Shown here: positions 52,679 to 61,828 of the stretch, one piece after another | Position numbering within the stretch: position 1 is the stretch's first letter | Layout: each line of letters opens with the position of its first letter | Assembly: GCA_937944855.1 (NCBI GenBank) | Contig: CALFAY010000043.1 | Coordinates: 1 to 64,000 of the forward strand | DNA length: 64,000 bases | DNA from: an uncultured Planctomycetota bacterium | GTDB taxonomy: Bacteria; Planctomycetota; Planctomycetia; Gemmatales; HRBIN36 | Direction: 5' to 3' | Notes under the pieces: model-generated | What the model saw: only the letters and a program-made list of their open reading frames with translations | What the model was told of the DNA's origin: nothing | The model's database searches: none | Translations under genes and position numbers: made by a program

Positions 52679-53681
52679 GCCCGGCTGCCTCCCTGGTTCC
52701 CGTTTCCTGGATTTTGCGGTGGAAGATCTGCTCCAGGTCCTCGTCGTCGCGCTGCAAGCCGCGGATGACGACCCCGCGATTGTCGGCGAGGGTGAAAAAC
52801 AAGCGGGTGCGCCAGTCCTGCGGCACGAGCACCACGAGTTCGGCCAGAGACGCCCGGCCGTTGTCGCCCAGTTCGACGTCAACCTCCGCCCCCAGCGGCA
52901 CGGCCCGTCGTCCCCGTGTTGCAGTGAGCACCTGAACGCCCTCGGCCCGCAAATCGTCGATCAAACCGCCGAGCCGCCCTTCGATCTGGAGCCGGTAGCG
53001 GTCGTAACGGCTGGTCCGCAGTTCCTCGGTGCGTCCCTGCTCGATGACCCGCCCCCGGTAGAGGATCACCACGGTTTCGCAGACGCGTTCCACGTCGTTA
53101 AGCAGGTGCGTGGAGAGGATGAACGACTTGCCATGATCCCGACCCAGAGTCAAAAGCAGCCGCAGCATGGCGTCCCGCCCGGCGGGGTCGAGACCGCTGG
53201 TCGGCTCGTCAAGGAACAGCAACGGGGGATCGTGGACCAGGGCCTGAGCCAGCTTCAACCGCTGCTTCATGCCCGTGGAGTATTCTTCCAAACGGCGGTA
53301 GCGGGCCTCTTCCAGACCCAGATAGGTCAGCACTTCGTGAGCGCGGCGATGGGCCTCGCCGCGCGGCATGCCGTAGAGTTGTCCGGCCAGGGCGACGTAT
53401 TCGGCACCGCGCAATCCGGGAACCAGAGCGTCCGCTTCGGACATGTAGCCGATCAGACGACGGAGGCGGATGCCGCCGGTGCGGATGTCCACGTCCATGA
53501 GCCGTCCCTGTCCTTCGGACGGCTTGAGCAGACCCATGAGAATCTTCAACAGGGTGCTTTTGCCCGCGCCATTGGGACCCAATAGCCCGATCCGCCCCGG
53601 CTCCAAACGCAGCGTGACATCGCGAAGCGCGACGTGATTTCCGAAGCGGCGGCCGATCTGCTCCAGTTCAATCAGTGCCAT
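52665..53681 (-). CDS. ABC ATPase (first module)
   Basis: A 338-residue nucleotide-binding subunit at the head of the six-gene chain. Walker A is GPNGAGKST (about 36-44), signature YSTGMKQRLKLAQALVHDPP, Walker B LLFLDEPTSGLDP, switch LSTHLL. The C-terminal about 110 residues are an accessory domain. The ATG at 53679-53681 lies 9 bases after a TATAAT. Export substrate unknown. Confidence 0.92.
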   Translation of the reverse strand: MALIELEQIGRRFGNHVALRDVTLRLEPGRIGLLGPNGAGKSTLLKILMGLLKPSEGQGRLMDVDIRTGGIRLRRLIGYMSEADALVPGLRGAEYVALAGQLYGMPRGEAHRRAHEVLTYLGLEEARYRRLEEYSTGMKQRLKLAQALVHDPPLLFLDEPTSGLDPAGRDAMLRLLLTLGRDHGKSFILSTHLLNDVERVCETVVILYRGRVIEQGRTEELRTSRYDRYRLQIEGRLGGLIDDLRAEGVQVLTATRGRRAVPLGAEVDVELGDNGRASLAELVVLVPQDWRTRLFFTLADNRGVVIRGLQRDDEDLEQIFHRKIQETGTREAAGHGTH

Positions 53682-53690
53682 ACGCAAGCC

Positions 53691-53696
53691 ATTATA
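53691..53696 (-). promoter_or_regulatory. -10 box at the head of the ABC chain
   Basis: A perfect TATAAT on the minus strand, 9 bases upstream of the ATPase ATG. No clear -35 is visible. It suggests a transcript with little or no leader. Confidence 0.4.
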
Positions 53697-53808
53697 AGAC
53701 ACCGGAAAATGGACTCGGCCAGAGCAGTCACAGCCGGGTCAAAGTTCCCGGAGGCATTTTCGAGGTCACGACCGGAGCTTTCCGCACGGTCCCAGGGCCG
53801 TCCTCGGC

Positions 53809-55002
53809 TCACGTCGTGTACTCGGCGTTGAGCCGAATGTATTCGTAGCCCAGATCGCAGGTCCAGAACCGACAGCGGGCGTTTCCCAGCGTGAACACCA
53901 ATTTCATTTGGATTTCCCGGTTGTTTCGCAGGTACGCCGACGCGGCCCCGGCATCGAACGGCTGCGGCATGCCCCGGTCGTACAGCAGCATGTCGCCCAG
54001 CCACAGCGACAGGTCTTCTTCGCGGAAGTCCACGCCGGAATAGCCGGCGGCGGAAACGATCCGGCCCCAGTTCGGATCGGCCCCGAAGACCGCCGTTTTG
54101 ACCAGGGCGCTTTCGGCAATCGTCTTGGCCACGCGTCGCGCTTCCTCCTCGGTGCGCGTTCCCTCCACGTCGATGACGATGAGATGGGAAATGCCCTCGG
54201 CGTCGTCAGCGATTTCCCGGGCCAGATGGACACACACCTCCTCGACGGCGGCGGCGAAGGCGTCGAGATCGGGACCAACGAGCGGTTCCGCTCCCACGGC
54301 TCGACCGTTGGCCAGCAGCAGCACCGTGTCGTTGGTGCTCATGTGGCCTTCGACGCTGATGCAGTTGAAGGAGCGATCCGCGGCACGACGCAGGATGTTC
54401 TGCAAGTGGTCGGGGGCGACCACGGCGTCCGTCAGCACGAAGCCGAGCATGGTCGCCAGGTTCGGTCCGATCATGGCCGCTCCCTTGGCGATGCCGGTCA
54501 GGCGGATCTGGCTCGCACCGAGCTGGAGCGTCCGATGACAGGTCTTCGGTCGGGTGTCGGTGGTCAGAATGGCGTGGGCCACGTCGATCAAGGCGGCCTC
54601 GGTGTCGTCGAGCTGCTTCGCCGCGGTGCGAATGCCCGCTTCGATGGTGGGCATCGGCAGCGGCCTGCCGATGATGCCCGTGGAACAGACCAGGATCTGC
54701 TCCGGGTCGCAGCCCAGCTCCTCGGCGACGAGAACCGCCATGCGGAGGGCGTCTTCCACTCCCTGTTTGCCGGTGCAAGCGTTGGCGTTGCCGGAGCAGA
54801 CGACGATGCCGCGAGCGTCGGCCCGGGGAACCCGTTGCCGAGTCACCTGGACAGGAGCGGCACAGACCCGGTTGAGGGTGAAGACGCCGGCGGCGGCAGC
54901 GGGAACGCGGCTGACGATCAGGGCCAGGTCTCTTCGACCCGGTTCGCTCCGCAGCCCGGAAGGAACGCCAGCGAACACGAATCCCCGTGGCAGAGGCGTC
55001 AT
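53809..55002 (-). CDS. argJ: bifunctional ornithine acetyltransferase / N-acetylglutamate synthase
   Basis: Recycles the acetyl group between N-acetylornithine and glutamate in arginine synthesis. The 397-residue precursor is self-cleaved before a Thr nucleophile: KGAAMIGPNLATMLGF places the A183/T184 cut. SGNANACTGKQG, CSTGIIG and GADPNWGR are further family motifs. The last residues IRLNAEYTT are the expected C-terminus. It lies 38 bases downstream of the DUF4159 gene, with a hairpin in the gap. Confidence 0.96.
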   Translation of the reverse strand: MTPLPRGFVFAGVPSGLRSEPGRRDLALIVSRVPAAAAGVFTLNRVCAAPVQVTRQRVPRADARGIVVCSGNANACTGKQGVEDALRMAVLVAEELGCDPEQILVCSTGIIGRPLPMPTIEAGIRTAAKQLDDTEAALIDVAHAILTTDTRPKTCHRTLQLGASQIRLTGIAKGAAMIGPNLATMLGFVLTDAVVAPDHLQNILRRAADRSFNCISVEGHMSTNDTVLLLANGRAVGAEPLVGPDLDAFAAAVEEVCVHLAREIADDAEGISHLIVIDVEGTRTEEEARRVAKTIAESALVKTAVFGADPNWGRIVSAAGYSGVDFREEDLSLWLGDMLLYDRGMPQPFDAGAASAYLRNNREIQMKLVFTLGNARCRFWTCDLGYEYIRLNAEYTT

Positions 55003-55020
55003 GGGCCTTTTCCCCCTCGC

Positions 55021-55039
55021 CTTGGTTCAGCGAACCAAG
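55021..55039 (-). promoter_or_regulatory. inverted repeat in the DUF4159-argJ gap
   Basis: A perfect 8-bp inverted repeat CTTGGTTC-N3-GAACCAAG, 18 bases before the argJ ATG and just after the DUF4159 stop. No T tract follows on the minus strand, so it may be a repressor site or an RNA hairpin rather than a terminator. Confidence 0.45.
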
Positions 55040-55040
55040 A

Positions 55041-57422
55041 TTACTCTTTCAACGCATAAAGCACGACCTGGGCAGCCAGTTCGAGAGCGCTTTCGTGACT
55101 GTAGCCGAGGCAGTCGGTGGTCGAATGCCGGTCCAGAGCGCATCCCAAATCATATTTGCTGTACACGACGATCCACGGACTGCGCAGATCGCCGGGGTCC
55201 AGGCGGATGCCTTCCAGTTGCGGGGCCATCGGGGCGTAGGGAGCGCCGCGCTGGGTGCGGCACTGCACCGTCGTGATCCGCCTGCCGACCCGTTCGCTGA
55301 AGAGCGGATCGTCGAGCTTGATCGGCTCCAGTTTCCGATCCGGGAACATCTGCTGCATCAGGGTGCGGAAGGACTTATCGAACTTCTCATCGCCGCAGCA
55401 GGCGTCGGCCAGGAGCAAGCCCCCCGTTTCCAAATGTTCCCGCAGACGTTTGCGGCCCTCCTCCGGAATCGTGAACTCCCGTCGGCCGTGCATGTACACG
55501 AACTTGTAATCGGGCAGATTGGGGTCGGTGGGAAGCATGGCGCGGGTCTGAAGAATGACGTCGATGCCGTACTCCTTGCGGACATGGTCCATGAGGTTGC
55601 GCATGGCCTTGGGAGCGGGCTGCCAGTCGCGTCCGCCGTAGTTGATTTGAGCAGCTTGGAGATGGCTGCGGTGGATGACGTCTTCGCGGTCAGGCACGAC
55701 GTTGATCTTGGTGAGCTTGTCTTCCGGCGGCTCCAGGCCGGTGGCGTAGGCGACGATGTTGGCCCCGAGGCGGAAGGCGAGTTGGGTGCGGGCGTCGGGT
55801 CCGTTGAAACGGTTCGATTCCCAGTGGCAGGACAGGTCCTCAGGCGAGTAGATGACGCTGGTCTTGCACCCGAAGCTGATGCCCTCCAGGCGAAACGAGC
55901 CGGGAGCGACGGGGAAGGCTGCCGTCCACACCGGATGGCCCTCTTCGAGCGGTTCCAGGGTGCGTTCGGGCTGGTCCCTCCAGATTTCTCGAACCAGCTT
56001 GCGGAAGCCCTGATCGAACTCCTTGCGGCCGCAGCAGGCCTCGGCAAGGATGAAGCCGCCCTGCTCGACGAAGTCGCGGAGCAGTTTCTTTTCGCCGTCG
56101 GTGAATTGCGGCGGCAGATGGCCGGTGATGTACAGGATGGGAGCCTGGAGCATCTCGGCGACCGACTGGGGATCGGCGGGATCGAGCTTGCTGGCGTCGA
56201 AGATCTGCCAGGTGAGTGGCACCGGTCGTCCGTCCTTGCGGAAGATTTCCTTGCTGCAAAACTCGGTGAGGTTGCGGACGTCGTTGCGGTCGTTGTTCCA
56301 GTCGCCCACCAGACCGCGCTGCTGGAGCGGCAGGCCGTGGACCATCTTGTGGATAAGCACGGGCGTCTTGCCCTTGGCCAGGAACAACAGGGCGAAGCTG
56401 GTGGCGATGATCGGGTGGCCATCGAGCGCGTTGTCGCCCCGCCAGCAGCCTTCGGGAAGAATCTGGGTGCGAACGAGGAACTCGGCCCCGGCCCGGTACC
56501 AGTCGTAGGCTTGCCCGGCCTGACCGACGAAGAAGCGTTGCCCGGACAGCCGACCGGCCCGCTCCAGGCCGTAGAGGTTGTAGTAGCGGAACATCGGATA
56601 ATCGACGGTGAAGCGGTCGGCGAGGCGACGGAAGCCGCGGGTCAGGGGGTCGTTCGGCTCGAATCGGCCGCAGTTGCTGATGGCTCCGGTTTGCGGGTCG
56701 ATGGTCTCCTGGTTGCAGTACAGCTGCATCCCGGCGATGAGCAATCCGCACACGCCGGCCGCGGTCATGGTCAGCCGGTCGGTTTCGCCTCGGAGTCCGT
56801 CGCTGCGGTAGGGCCAGCCGCCGTTGGGCAACTGGGTGCGGACGTAGAAATCCTGAATCTCTTTCCAGAGCGTGTCATCAATGCCGATGCCGGCCTGGCT
56901 GGCTTCGCGGAGAGCGAGGACGGCATACTGGGAGTTGGAGTTGTCGGCTCCTTCGATGCCACGGGGATAGCCCCACCCGCGCAACCGGCCGTTGACGTCC
57001 CGCTTGGCCGTTTGTTTCAGCCAATCCACGTTGGCCTTGATCTGATTCTGATCCTGTTCCGGCTTGGCGTGGGCCAGCACCATTGTTTGCAAGGCCACGA
57101 CGTAGGTTTCCTCGGATTGCACAGCCCGCAGATACCGCAGGCCGTCCACGATGGTCTGATCGTCGGGATCGACGCCCGCTTCCAGGAGAGCAAGCATGGC
57201 CAGGGCCGTCAGTCCGCCCTTGTTGCGGCCGGCCGAGATGGAGAGATGTTCCCAGCTGCCGTCGCGTCCCTGGTGGGCCTTAAGATATTCGATGCCGTTA
57301 CGGATCGCGGCCCGGACCCGTTCCGGAGTCAACTCATTGGCGTTGCGCGCCTGTGCCCACAGCAGGCCAGGCATGAGGAACAGGATGGCCGTGACGATGA
57401 CTGTCCGAAAAAGTGTGCGCAT
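55041..57422 (-). CDS. secreted prenyltransferase-like repeat protein with two DUF4159 domains
   Basis: A 793-residue exported protein. The ATG at 57420-57422 follows AAGGAG; a signal peptide covers about residues 1-24 (LLWA-Q). Residues about 35-390 are alpha/alpha-barrel repeats of the squalene-cyclase/prenyltransferase type (GRDGSWEHLS, LPNGGWPYRS, PEGCWRGD), so a binding role is likely. Two DUF4159 domains follow: the first at about 435-570 (LYITGHLPPQF, FILAEACCG), the second at about 665-790 (FVYMHGRREF, LLLADACCG). Both have the Ala-Cys-Cys-Gly turn. DUF4159 has no established function. The gene is upstream of argJ on the same strand. Confidence 0.88.
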   Translation of the reverse strand: MRTLFRTVIVTAILFLMPGLLWAQARNANELTPERVRAAIRNGIEYLKAHQGRDGSWEHLSISAGRNKGGLTALAMLALLEAGVDPDDQTIVDGLRYLRAVQSEETYVVALQTMVLAHAKPEQDQNQIKANVDWLKQTAKRDVNGRLRGWGYPRGIEGADNSNSQYAVLALREASQAGIGIDDTLWKEIQDFYVRTQLPNGGWPYRSDGLRGETDRLTMTAAGVCGLLIAGMQLYCNQETIDPQTGAISNCGRFEPNDPLTRGFRRLADRFTVDYPMFRYYNLYGLERAGRLSGQRFFVGQAGQAYDWYRAGAEFLVRTQILPEGCWRGDNALDGHPIIATSFALLFLAKGKTPVLIHKMVHGLPLQQRGLVGDWNNDRNDVRNLTEFCSKEIFRKDGRPVPLTWQIFDASKLDPADPQSVAEMLQAPILYITGHLPPQFTDGEKKLLRDFVEQGGFILAEACCGRKEFDQGFRKLVREIWRDQPERTLEPLEEGHPVWTAAFPVAPGSFRLEGISFGCKTSVIYSPEDLSCHWESNRFNGPDARTQLAFRLGANIVAYATGLEPPEDKLTKINVVPDREDVIHRSHLQAAQINYGGRDWQPAPKAMRNLMDHVRKEYGIDVILQTRAMLPTDPNLPDYKFVYMHGRREFTIPEEGRKRLREHLETGGLLLADACCGDEKFDKSFRTLMQQMFPDRKLEPIKLDDPLFSERVGRRITTVQCRTQRGAPYAPMAPQLEGIRLDPGDLRSPWIVVYSKYDLGCALDRHSTTDCLGYSHESALELAAQVVLYALKE

Positions 57423-57883
57423 CAAGGCTCCTTGAGGCACTATCCCGTAGCAGGAGCGCCGGTTCAGCCGGCCTCGCCGCCCTGGGACGGGCCGACAACC
57501 GGCTTCCTGAGGCTATTGTTTCCAAGCGGGGTGGGATTCGTCAAATCCGAGGCGCCGGCTCGTTCAGGACTCGCGGCCGGGATCAGACGGCGAATCCGAC
57601 AGGCGGGTCGGTACGGTTGGGCAATTCAGCACAATCGTTACCTGCGCCTGTCTTTAGCCGCACTGAGGAAAAAGTCGCCTTGAGCCGGGGAAGTGTCCGC
57701 GGATAACGTAGAAATTGGTTGCATTATCGGCCCGGACAACAAGGTACCGTGCGTCCGCTTCCGCTGGCACCGGGCATCAGCGCTTGTCGGGCTGATATTT
57801 CGCGGCACGACCAACGTGACGAATTTTCTCCTGGTGACATCCAAAGCACAATCGCCCGACTGCACCCGTGGGAGGAGCTTTCC
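57423..57883. other. divergent intergenic region
   Basis: About 460 bases between the DUF4159 gene (minus) and the M36 peptidase (plus). A weak promoter candidate for the peptidase is TTGAGC (57680-57685), 16-base spacer, GATAAC (57702-57707). I see no other gene or strong hairpin. Confidence 0.4.
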
Positions 57884-60800
57884 GTGAAATCGAGGCCACG
57901 CCGCCGACAGATTCCCAGCATCACTCGCTTTCGTCCCCTTGTGGAACCGTTGGAAGATCGGAATGCTCCCGGCAGCATACTGAGTCTGGGAGCAACATCG
58001 GCGTTCGCCGCCGGCCTGGCGTTGAAAACCGCCGCCAGCGGACAAGGGTCAGAGAATGCCAAGGGCGCTGTCGCCCGCCTTGCCTCGGACCTTTTTAGCG
58101 GCAGTAAGCCCCAGACCCTTCCCGCAGTTCTGCCCCCCAAGGCCGCGACCGGCGACAAGCCGGCGGAACCGACGGTCATCAAGCAAGTCTTCGGTTCGGA
58201 CTCGAGTTCGACCGTTCTCAATTCTTTCGGTTCCCTGAACGTTTCCAGCAGTTCGAGCGGCGGCGGCGCTGTGCTGGGTGCCTCGGCATGGCTCGGCGGC
58301 AGCGCCGGCGAGCTTCCCAAGGTCGGGTCCGTGAATCACAACTCCGGCAGCACCTCCGAAATGGCGGAGATGGGCGGGGTCTTCGTCGTTAGCGTGGGCC
58401 CGATGGCCGGCGAGTCGGGTCAGGTCGTGCCCCGCTCCGCCAGCGCGTCCCAGCAAGGCTTGTTGACCAACGTTTACGAACTGGGCGGCCCTGTGACGCC
58501 GGGTCGACCCTCCACCGGCATCTTCATCAGCAACGGCAGCTTCGACGTGCGGACTCCGTATCTGACCGGACAGCGCGTCGGCTTGTCGCAGCAACAGATC
58601 GTGGCCTTGCAGAATCTCCAGCGGAGCCTGCCCGGCTTGCGGGTGAACGTCAATACAGTGTTCGGCCGTCCGTCCAGCATGATCAATGCCGGCGGCTTCC
58701 TGACGGAGAAGTCCTCCTTGCCGCCGCGCGATGTCGTGCTCCAGTTCATCTATGCCAACAAACAGGCGCTGGGCCTGACCGACAGCGACGTGGAGAACCT
58801 GACCACGACCGACATGTACACCAACACGGTGGGCAAGGCGATCACCCACGTGTACTTGCAGCAAGTCTATCAGGGGATCCCTGTGTTCCACGGGAAGGCC
58901 AACGGCAGCGTGATGCCCAACGGTCGGCTGATCATGCTGGGCAACAACCTGGTGCCCGACTTGGCCGGTTCGGTCAACACCCTGACGCCGACGCTCACGC
59001 AAACGCAGGCCATCACCTTGGCCGCTCAGAACATGGGCATCCAGGTGACGCAGCCGCTGCAACTGGTGGAGAACCGAGGCGGCCCGACGCAGGCTCAGGT
59101 TTACCGCAGCGCGGAGGTTTCCCGGCAAGACATCCCCGTGGCTCTGCGGTTGCTGCCGATCCAGAAGGGCGAAACCCGTCTGGTGTGGCACACGGTCATC
59201 GAATCCCCGCTCAATCGCAGCGAATGGTACGAAATCAACGTGGATGCGCAGACCGGGCAGATCTGGAACCGCTACAACTACTACCAGAACGACAGCTACC
59301 GCGTCCTGCACTATCGCTTCGCCGGGCCGCATGAAGGCAATTTCAGCGTGCAGATCAATCCTGCCGATCCTTTGGCCAATGGCTTCCCGTTTCTGTCCAC
59401 GGTGACATGGCACAACACCGACCGCGATCCAGAGCCGGAAACCTTCACGACCACCGGCAATAACGTGATCGCTCAGGAAGACCGGGATGGCGACGACAGC
59501 CCGATCGGCCGTCGGCCTCCGCCCAACGGCAACGCCACCGGCTCGAACGACTACTTCTACGTCTGGGATCCGACCCGCGAACCGTATGAACCTGCCGTGC
59601 CCTTCGATCCCGGACCGCCCCCGGTTCCCGGTCAGCCGGCCTTCACGACCAACATGTTCGCCGCCATCGTCCAGGGCTACTACATCACCAACATTTGGCA
59701 TGACGTGATGTATCATTACGGCTTCACGGAAGCGGCGGGCAACTTCCAGATCGAGAACTTCGGCCGGGGCGGTCGTGGCGGCGATCCCGTCCTGCTCGAC
59801 ATTCAGGACGATGCCGACAATGGAACCGCCAATAACTCCAACTTCGCCACGCCGCCGGACGGCTCTCCAGGTCGCTGCCAGATGTTCATCTTCGACTTTA
59901 CCACGCCCAACCGCGATGCCGCCATGTACTCCGAAATCCTCATCCACGAATTGGCACACGGTTGGAGCACACGCCTCAACGGCGGTCCTCAGGAAGTGAC
60001 CGGTCTGGCGGGCATCCAAAGCGGCGGTCTAGGCGAGGGTTGGAGCGATTATGTGCCGCTGTGGTTCAACACGAAGCCGAACCAGAATGGTCATGATCCT
60101 GTGCGCTACGGCCGGCACATTCTCGGACAACCTCCCACCGGCCTGGGCGTCCGCCGCTTGCCGTACGACATCACCATCCGCCAGTTCGGCAACCCGAGTA
60201 CCTACGATCATCCGATCACCTACAACGACATCGACCCGGTGCAGACCGACGTGGTCTGGCCCTTCAACCCGCCCATCGACCCGCGTATGGGCGGAGCGGA
60301 TGAGATTCACAACGTCGGCGAGTTGTGGGCCGAGACGCTCTGGGACCTGAATTGGGCCTTGATCCGCAAGTACGGTTACAGCAGCGACCTGTATCGCGGG
60401 CAGGGCGGGAACAACATCACCATGCGGATCGTCAGCGAAGGGTTGCGGTTCACGCCGATCAATCCCACGTTCCTCAATGCCCGCGATGCTCTGCTGGCGG
60501 CGGATATGGCCCTGTACGGAGGAGCGAATCAACGGGAGATCTGGACCGCCTTCGCCGCCCGGGGCATGGGTCAATTCGCCAATGACGGAGGCGACCACAA
60601 CAGCACGGTCGTGCGGGAGAACTTCACCATTCCGCCGATCTTCGGGGGGAATGGCGGCGGTGGCGGTGGGGGGGGCGGCAATGGGGCCTATCCGGGCAAC
60701 GGCAGCCGCGACAACCGCTACGAACCCAACAACTTCTCCAACCAGGCATACAATCTCGGTCGCATCTCCGGCGTGCAGCAGGTTCCGGGCTTGCGAATCG

Positions 60801-61087
60801 CCAACACTGCCCAGCAGGACCGCGACTGGTTCCGCTTCAAGACCCGCAACAGCGGTCCGACCACTGTGCAGACCGACATGGCCGACAACGCCGGTGATAT
60901 CGATCTGATCGTCTATCGCCGTACCTCCAACGGCACCTTGCAGGAGATCGGCCGCAGCACCACTCGGGCCAATGGCGGTTCGGAGAGCGTTTCCTTCAAC
61001 GCCACGGCCGGCGAGCAGTACCTGTTCCAGATCTTCGGCTACAATCGAAGCACGGGCAACTACGGCATCACGATCTCGGCTCCGTGA
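57884..61087 (+). CDS. M36 (fungalysin-type) metallopeptidase with PPC domain
   Basis: A 1067-residue exported zinc peptidase. The GTG start at 57884 follows GGGAGGAG. The N-terminus is RPLVEPLEDRNAPGS, a planctomycete-type export motif, followed by a Ser/Gly/Ala-rich linker. A FTP-like propeptide (about 290-470) precedes the M36 domain, whose zinc site is HELAHGW (His688, Glu689, His692) with the third ligand Glu about 718 in GEGWSDY. A run of nine Gly in a row (about 927-935) links to a C-terminal pre-peptidase (PPC) domain (about 950-1067), which usually aids secretion or surface binding. The upstream frame reaching 57719 has no ribosome-binding site. Confidence 0.9.
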   Translation: MKSRPRRRQIPSITRFRPLVEPLEDRNAPGSILSLGATSAFAAGLALKTAASGQGSENAKGAVARLASDLFSGSKPQTLPAVLPPKAATGDKPAEPTVIKQVFGSDSSSTVLNSFGSLNVSSSSSGGGAVLGASAWLGGSAGELPKVGSVNHNSGSTSEMAEMGGVFVVSVGPMAGESGQVVPRSASASQQGLLTNVYELGGPVTPGRPSTGIFISNGSFDVRTPYLTGQRVGLSQQQIVALQNLQRSLPGLRVNVNTVFGRPSSMINAGGFLTEKSSLPPRDVVLQFIYANKQALGLTDSDVENLTTTDMYTNTVGKAITHVYLQQVYQGIPVFHGKANGSVMPNGRLIMLGNNLVPDLAGSVNTLTPTLTQTQAITLAAQNMGIQVTQPLQLVENRGGPTQAQVYRSAEVSRQDIPVALRLLPIQKGETRLVWHTVIESPLNRSEWYEINVDAQTGQIWNRYNYYQNDSYRVLHYRFAGPHEGNFSVQINPADPLANGFPFLSTVTWHNTDRDPEPETFTTTGNNVIAQEDRDGDDSPIGRRPPPNGNATGSNDYFYVWDPTREPYEPAVPFDPGPPPVPGQPAFTTNMFAAIVQGYYITNIWHDVMYHYGFTEAAGNFQIENFGRGGRGGDPVLLDIQDDADNGTANNSNFATPPDGSPGRCQMFIFDFTTPNRDAAMYSEILIHELAHGWSTRLNGGPQEVTGLAGIQSGGLGEGWSDYVPLWFNTKPNQNGHDPVRYGRHILGQPPTGLGVRRLPYDITIRQFGNPSTYDHPITYNDIDPVQTDVVWPFNPPIDPRMGGADEIHNVGELWAETLWDLNWALIRKYGYSSDLYRGQGGNNITMRIVSEGLRFTPINPTFLNARDALLAADMALYGGANQREIWTAFAARGMGQFANDGGDHNSTVVRENFTIPPIFGGNGGGGGGGGGNGAYPGNGSRDNRYEPNNFSNQAYNLGRISGVQQVPGLRIANTAQQDRDWFRFKTRNSGPTTVQTDMADNAGDIDLIVYRRTSNGTLQEIGRSTTRANGGSESVSFNATAGEQYLFQIFGYNRSTGNYGITISAP

Positions 61088-61112
61088 CGAAAACCCCAAC
61101 TCCCCCACCCAT

Positions 61113-61150
61113 CGGCTCGGTCCGACGACTCGGATCGAGCCGGTGTTTTT
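61113..61150 (+). terminator. Rho-independent terminator of the M36 peptidase gene
   Basis: A 13-bp stem (one G-U pair) around a 4-base loop, CGGCTCGGTCCGA / TCGGATCGAGCCG, followed by GTG and TTTTT. It starts 26 bases after the stop and can be called with confidence. Confidence 0.9.
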
Positions 61151-61186
61151 GGGTATCGCTCGAAAAGACTCTGGGGGAATGAAAGT

Positions 61187-61828
61187 TCACGGGCCGACGG
61201 CGGAATAGAACCTGTTGAAGTAAACCAGCACGGTGACGGCACAGACGAACACGAGGACCGCTCCCATCCGCAACCAATAGGTGTAATACCCTCTGGTCCT
61301 CTCCTCCAATCGGAAATAGCCTGCGGACAACAGCAGCGCCAATACGGTCAGGACATAGCCTTGGACGAGCCATGCCTGTCTGCTCTGCGCTTCTTCCTGA
61401 CGCATCAGTTTGTAGAGGTCTTCTTGGTCCTGCCTGCGCAATTCCAACTCGAGTGTGGTCGCATACATCACTTTGTCGATGGGTGGCTTGAGGTATTCTG
61501 TTTGGGTCGAGTTCTTGACGACGTAGCGTTCTACCAGGGGGAGGGTTAATCGCTGTTGGAAAGACAAGTGCGGTTTTTTCTCGCGGAGACCGCGAATCAT
61601 TCGGTCCCGAGCGAGTTCCAAGGCCGATTGATACGCCTTGACTTCGTCGCTCTGGAACGGACCGGTCACCTGGAAACGAATGGCCTCGGCGGGCAAGGCG
61701 GGAATGCGCACCGGATCCGCTCCCGCTTCGCGATTCGAGTCGGCTTCAGCAGCCGGGAGGATGGCACAGGGCAGCGTGGCGGCCAGGATTGCCACGGGTA
61801 TGCTGAGCCACAACCTAGTTTTGGACAT
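61187..61828 (-). CDS. membrane protein linked to a kinase gene, unknown function
   Basis: A 213-residue protein with an N-terminal signal or span (about 7-27), an extracytoplasmic helical segment (about 45-150) and two C-terminal spans (about 154-172 and 187-206). No known domain. Its start overlaps the end of the kinase gene by 14 bases, so it is translated with it and may be its substrate, sensor or partner. The RBS is AGGGAGGGG in the kinase coding region. Confidence 0.7.
   Translation of the reverse strand: MSKTRLWLSIPVAILAATLPCAILPAAEADSNREAGADPVRIPALPAEAIRFQVTGPFQSDEVKAYQSALELARDRMIRGLREKKPHLSFQQRLTLPLVERYVVKNSTQTEYLKPPIDKVMYATTLELELRRQDQEDLYKLMRQEEAQSRQAWLVQGYVLTVLALLLSAGYFRLEERTRGYYTYWLRMGAVLVFVCAVTVLVYFNRFYSAVGP

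Noticed and set aside
58049-60019. A 656-codon minus-strand open frame inside the M36 peptidase
   Set aside because: It is the antisense of a gene with intact zinc-site and PPC motifs. No ribosome-binding site or family motif was seen.
60640-60690. Short-repeat array in the M36 gene
   Set aside because: It is an in-frame glycine linker coded by GGC/GGT/GGG triplets, not a CRISPR or satellite.
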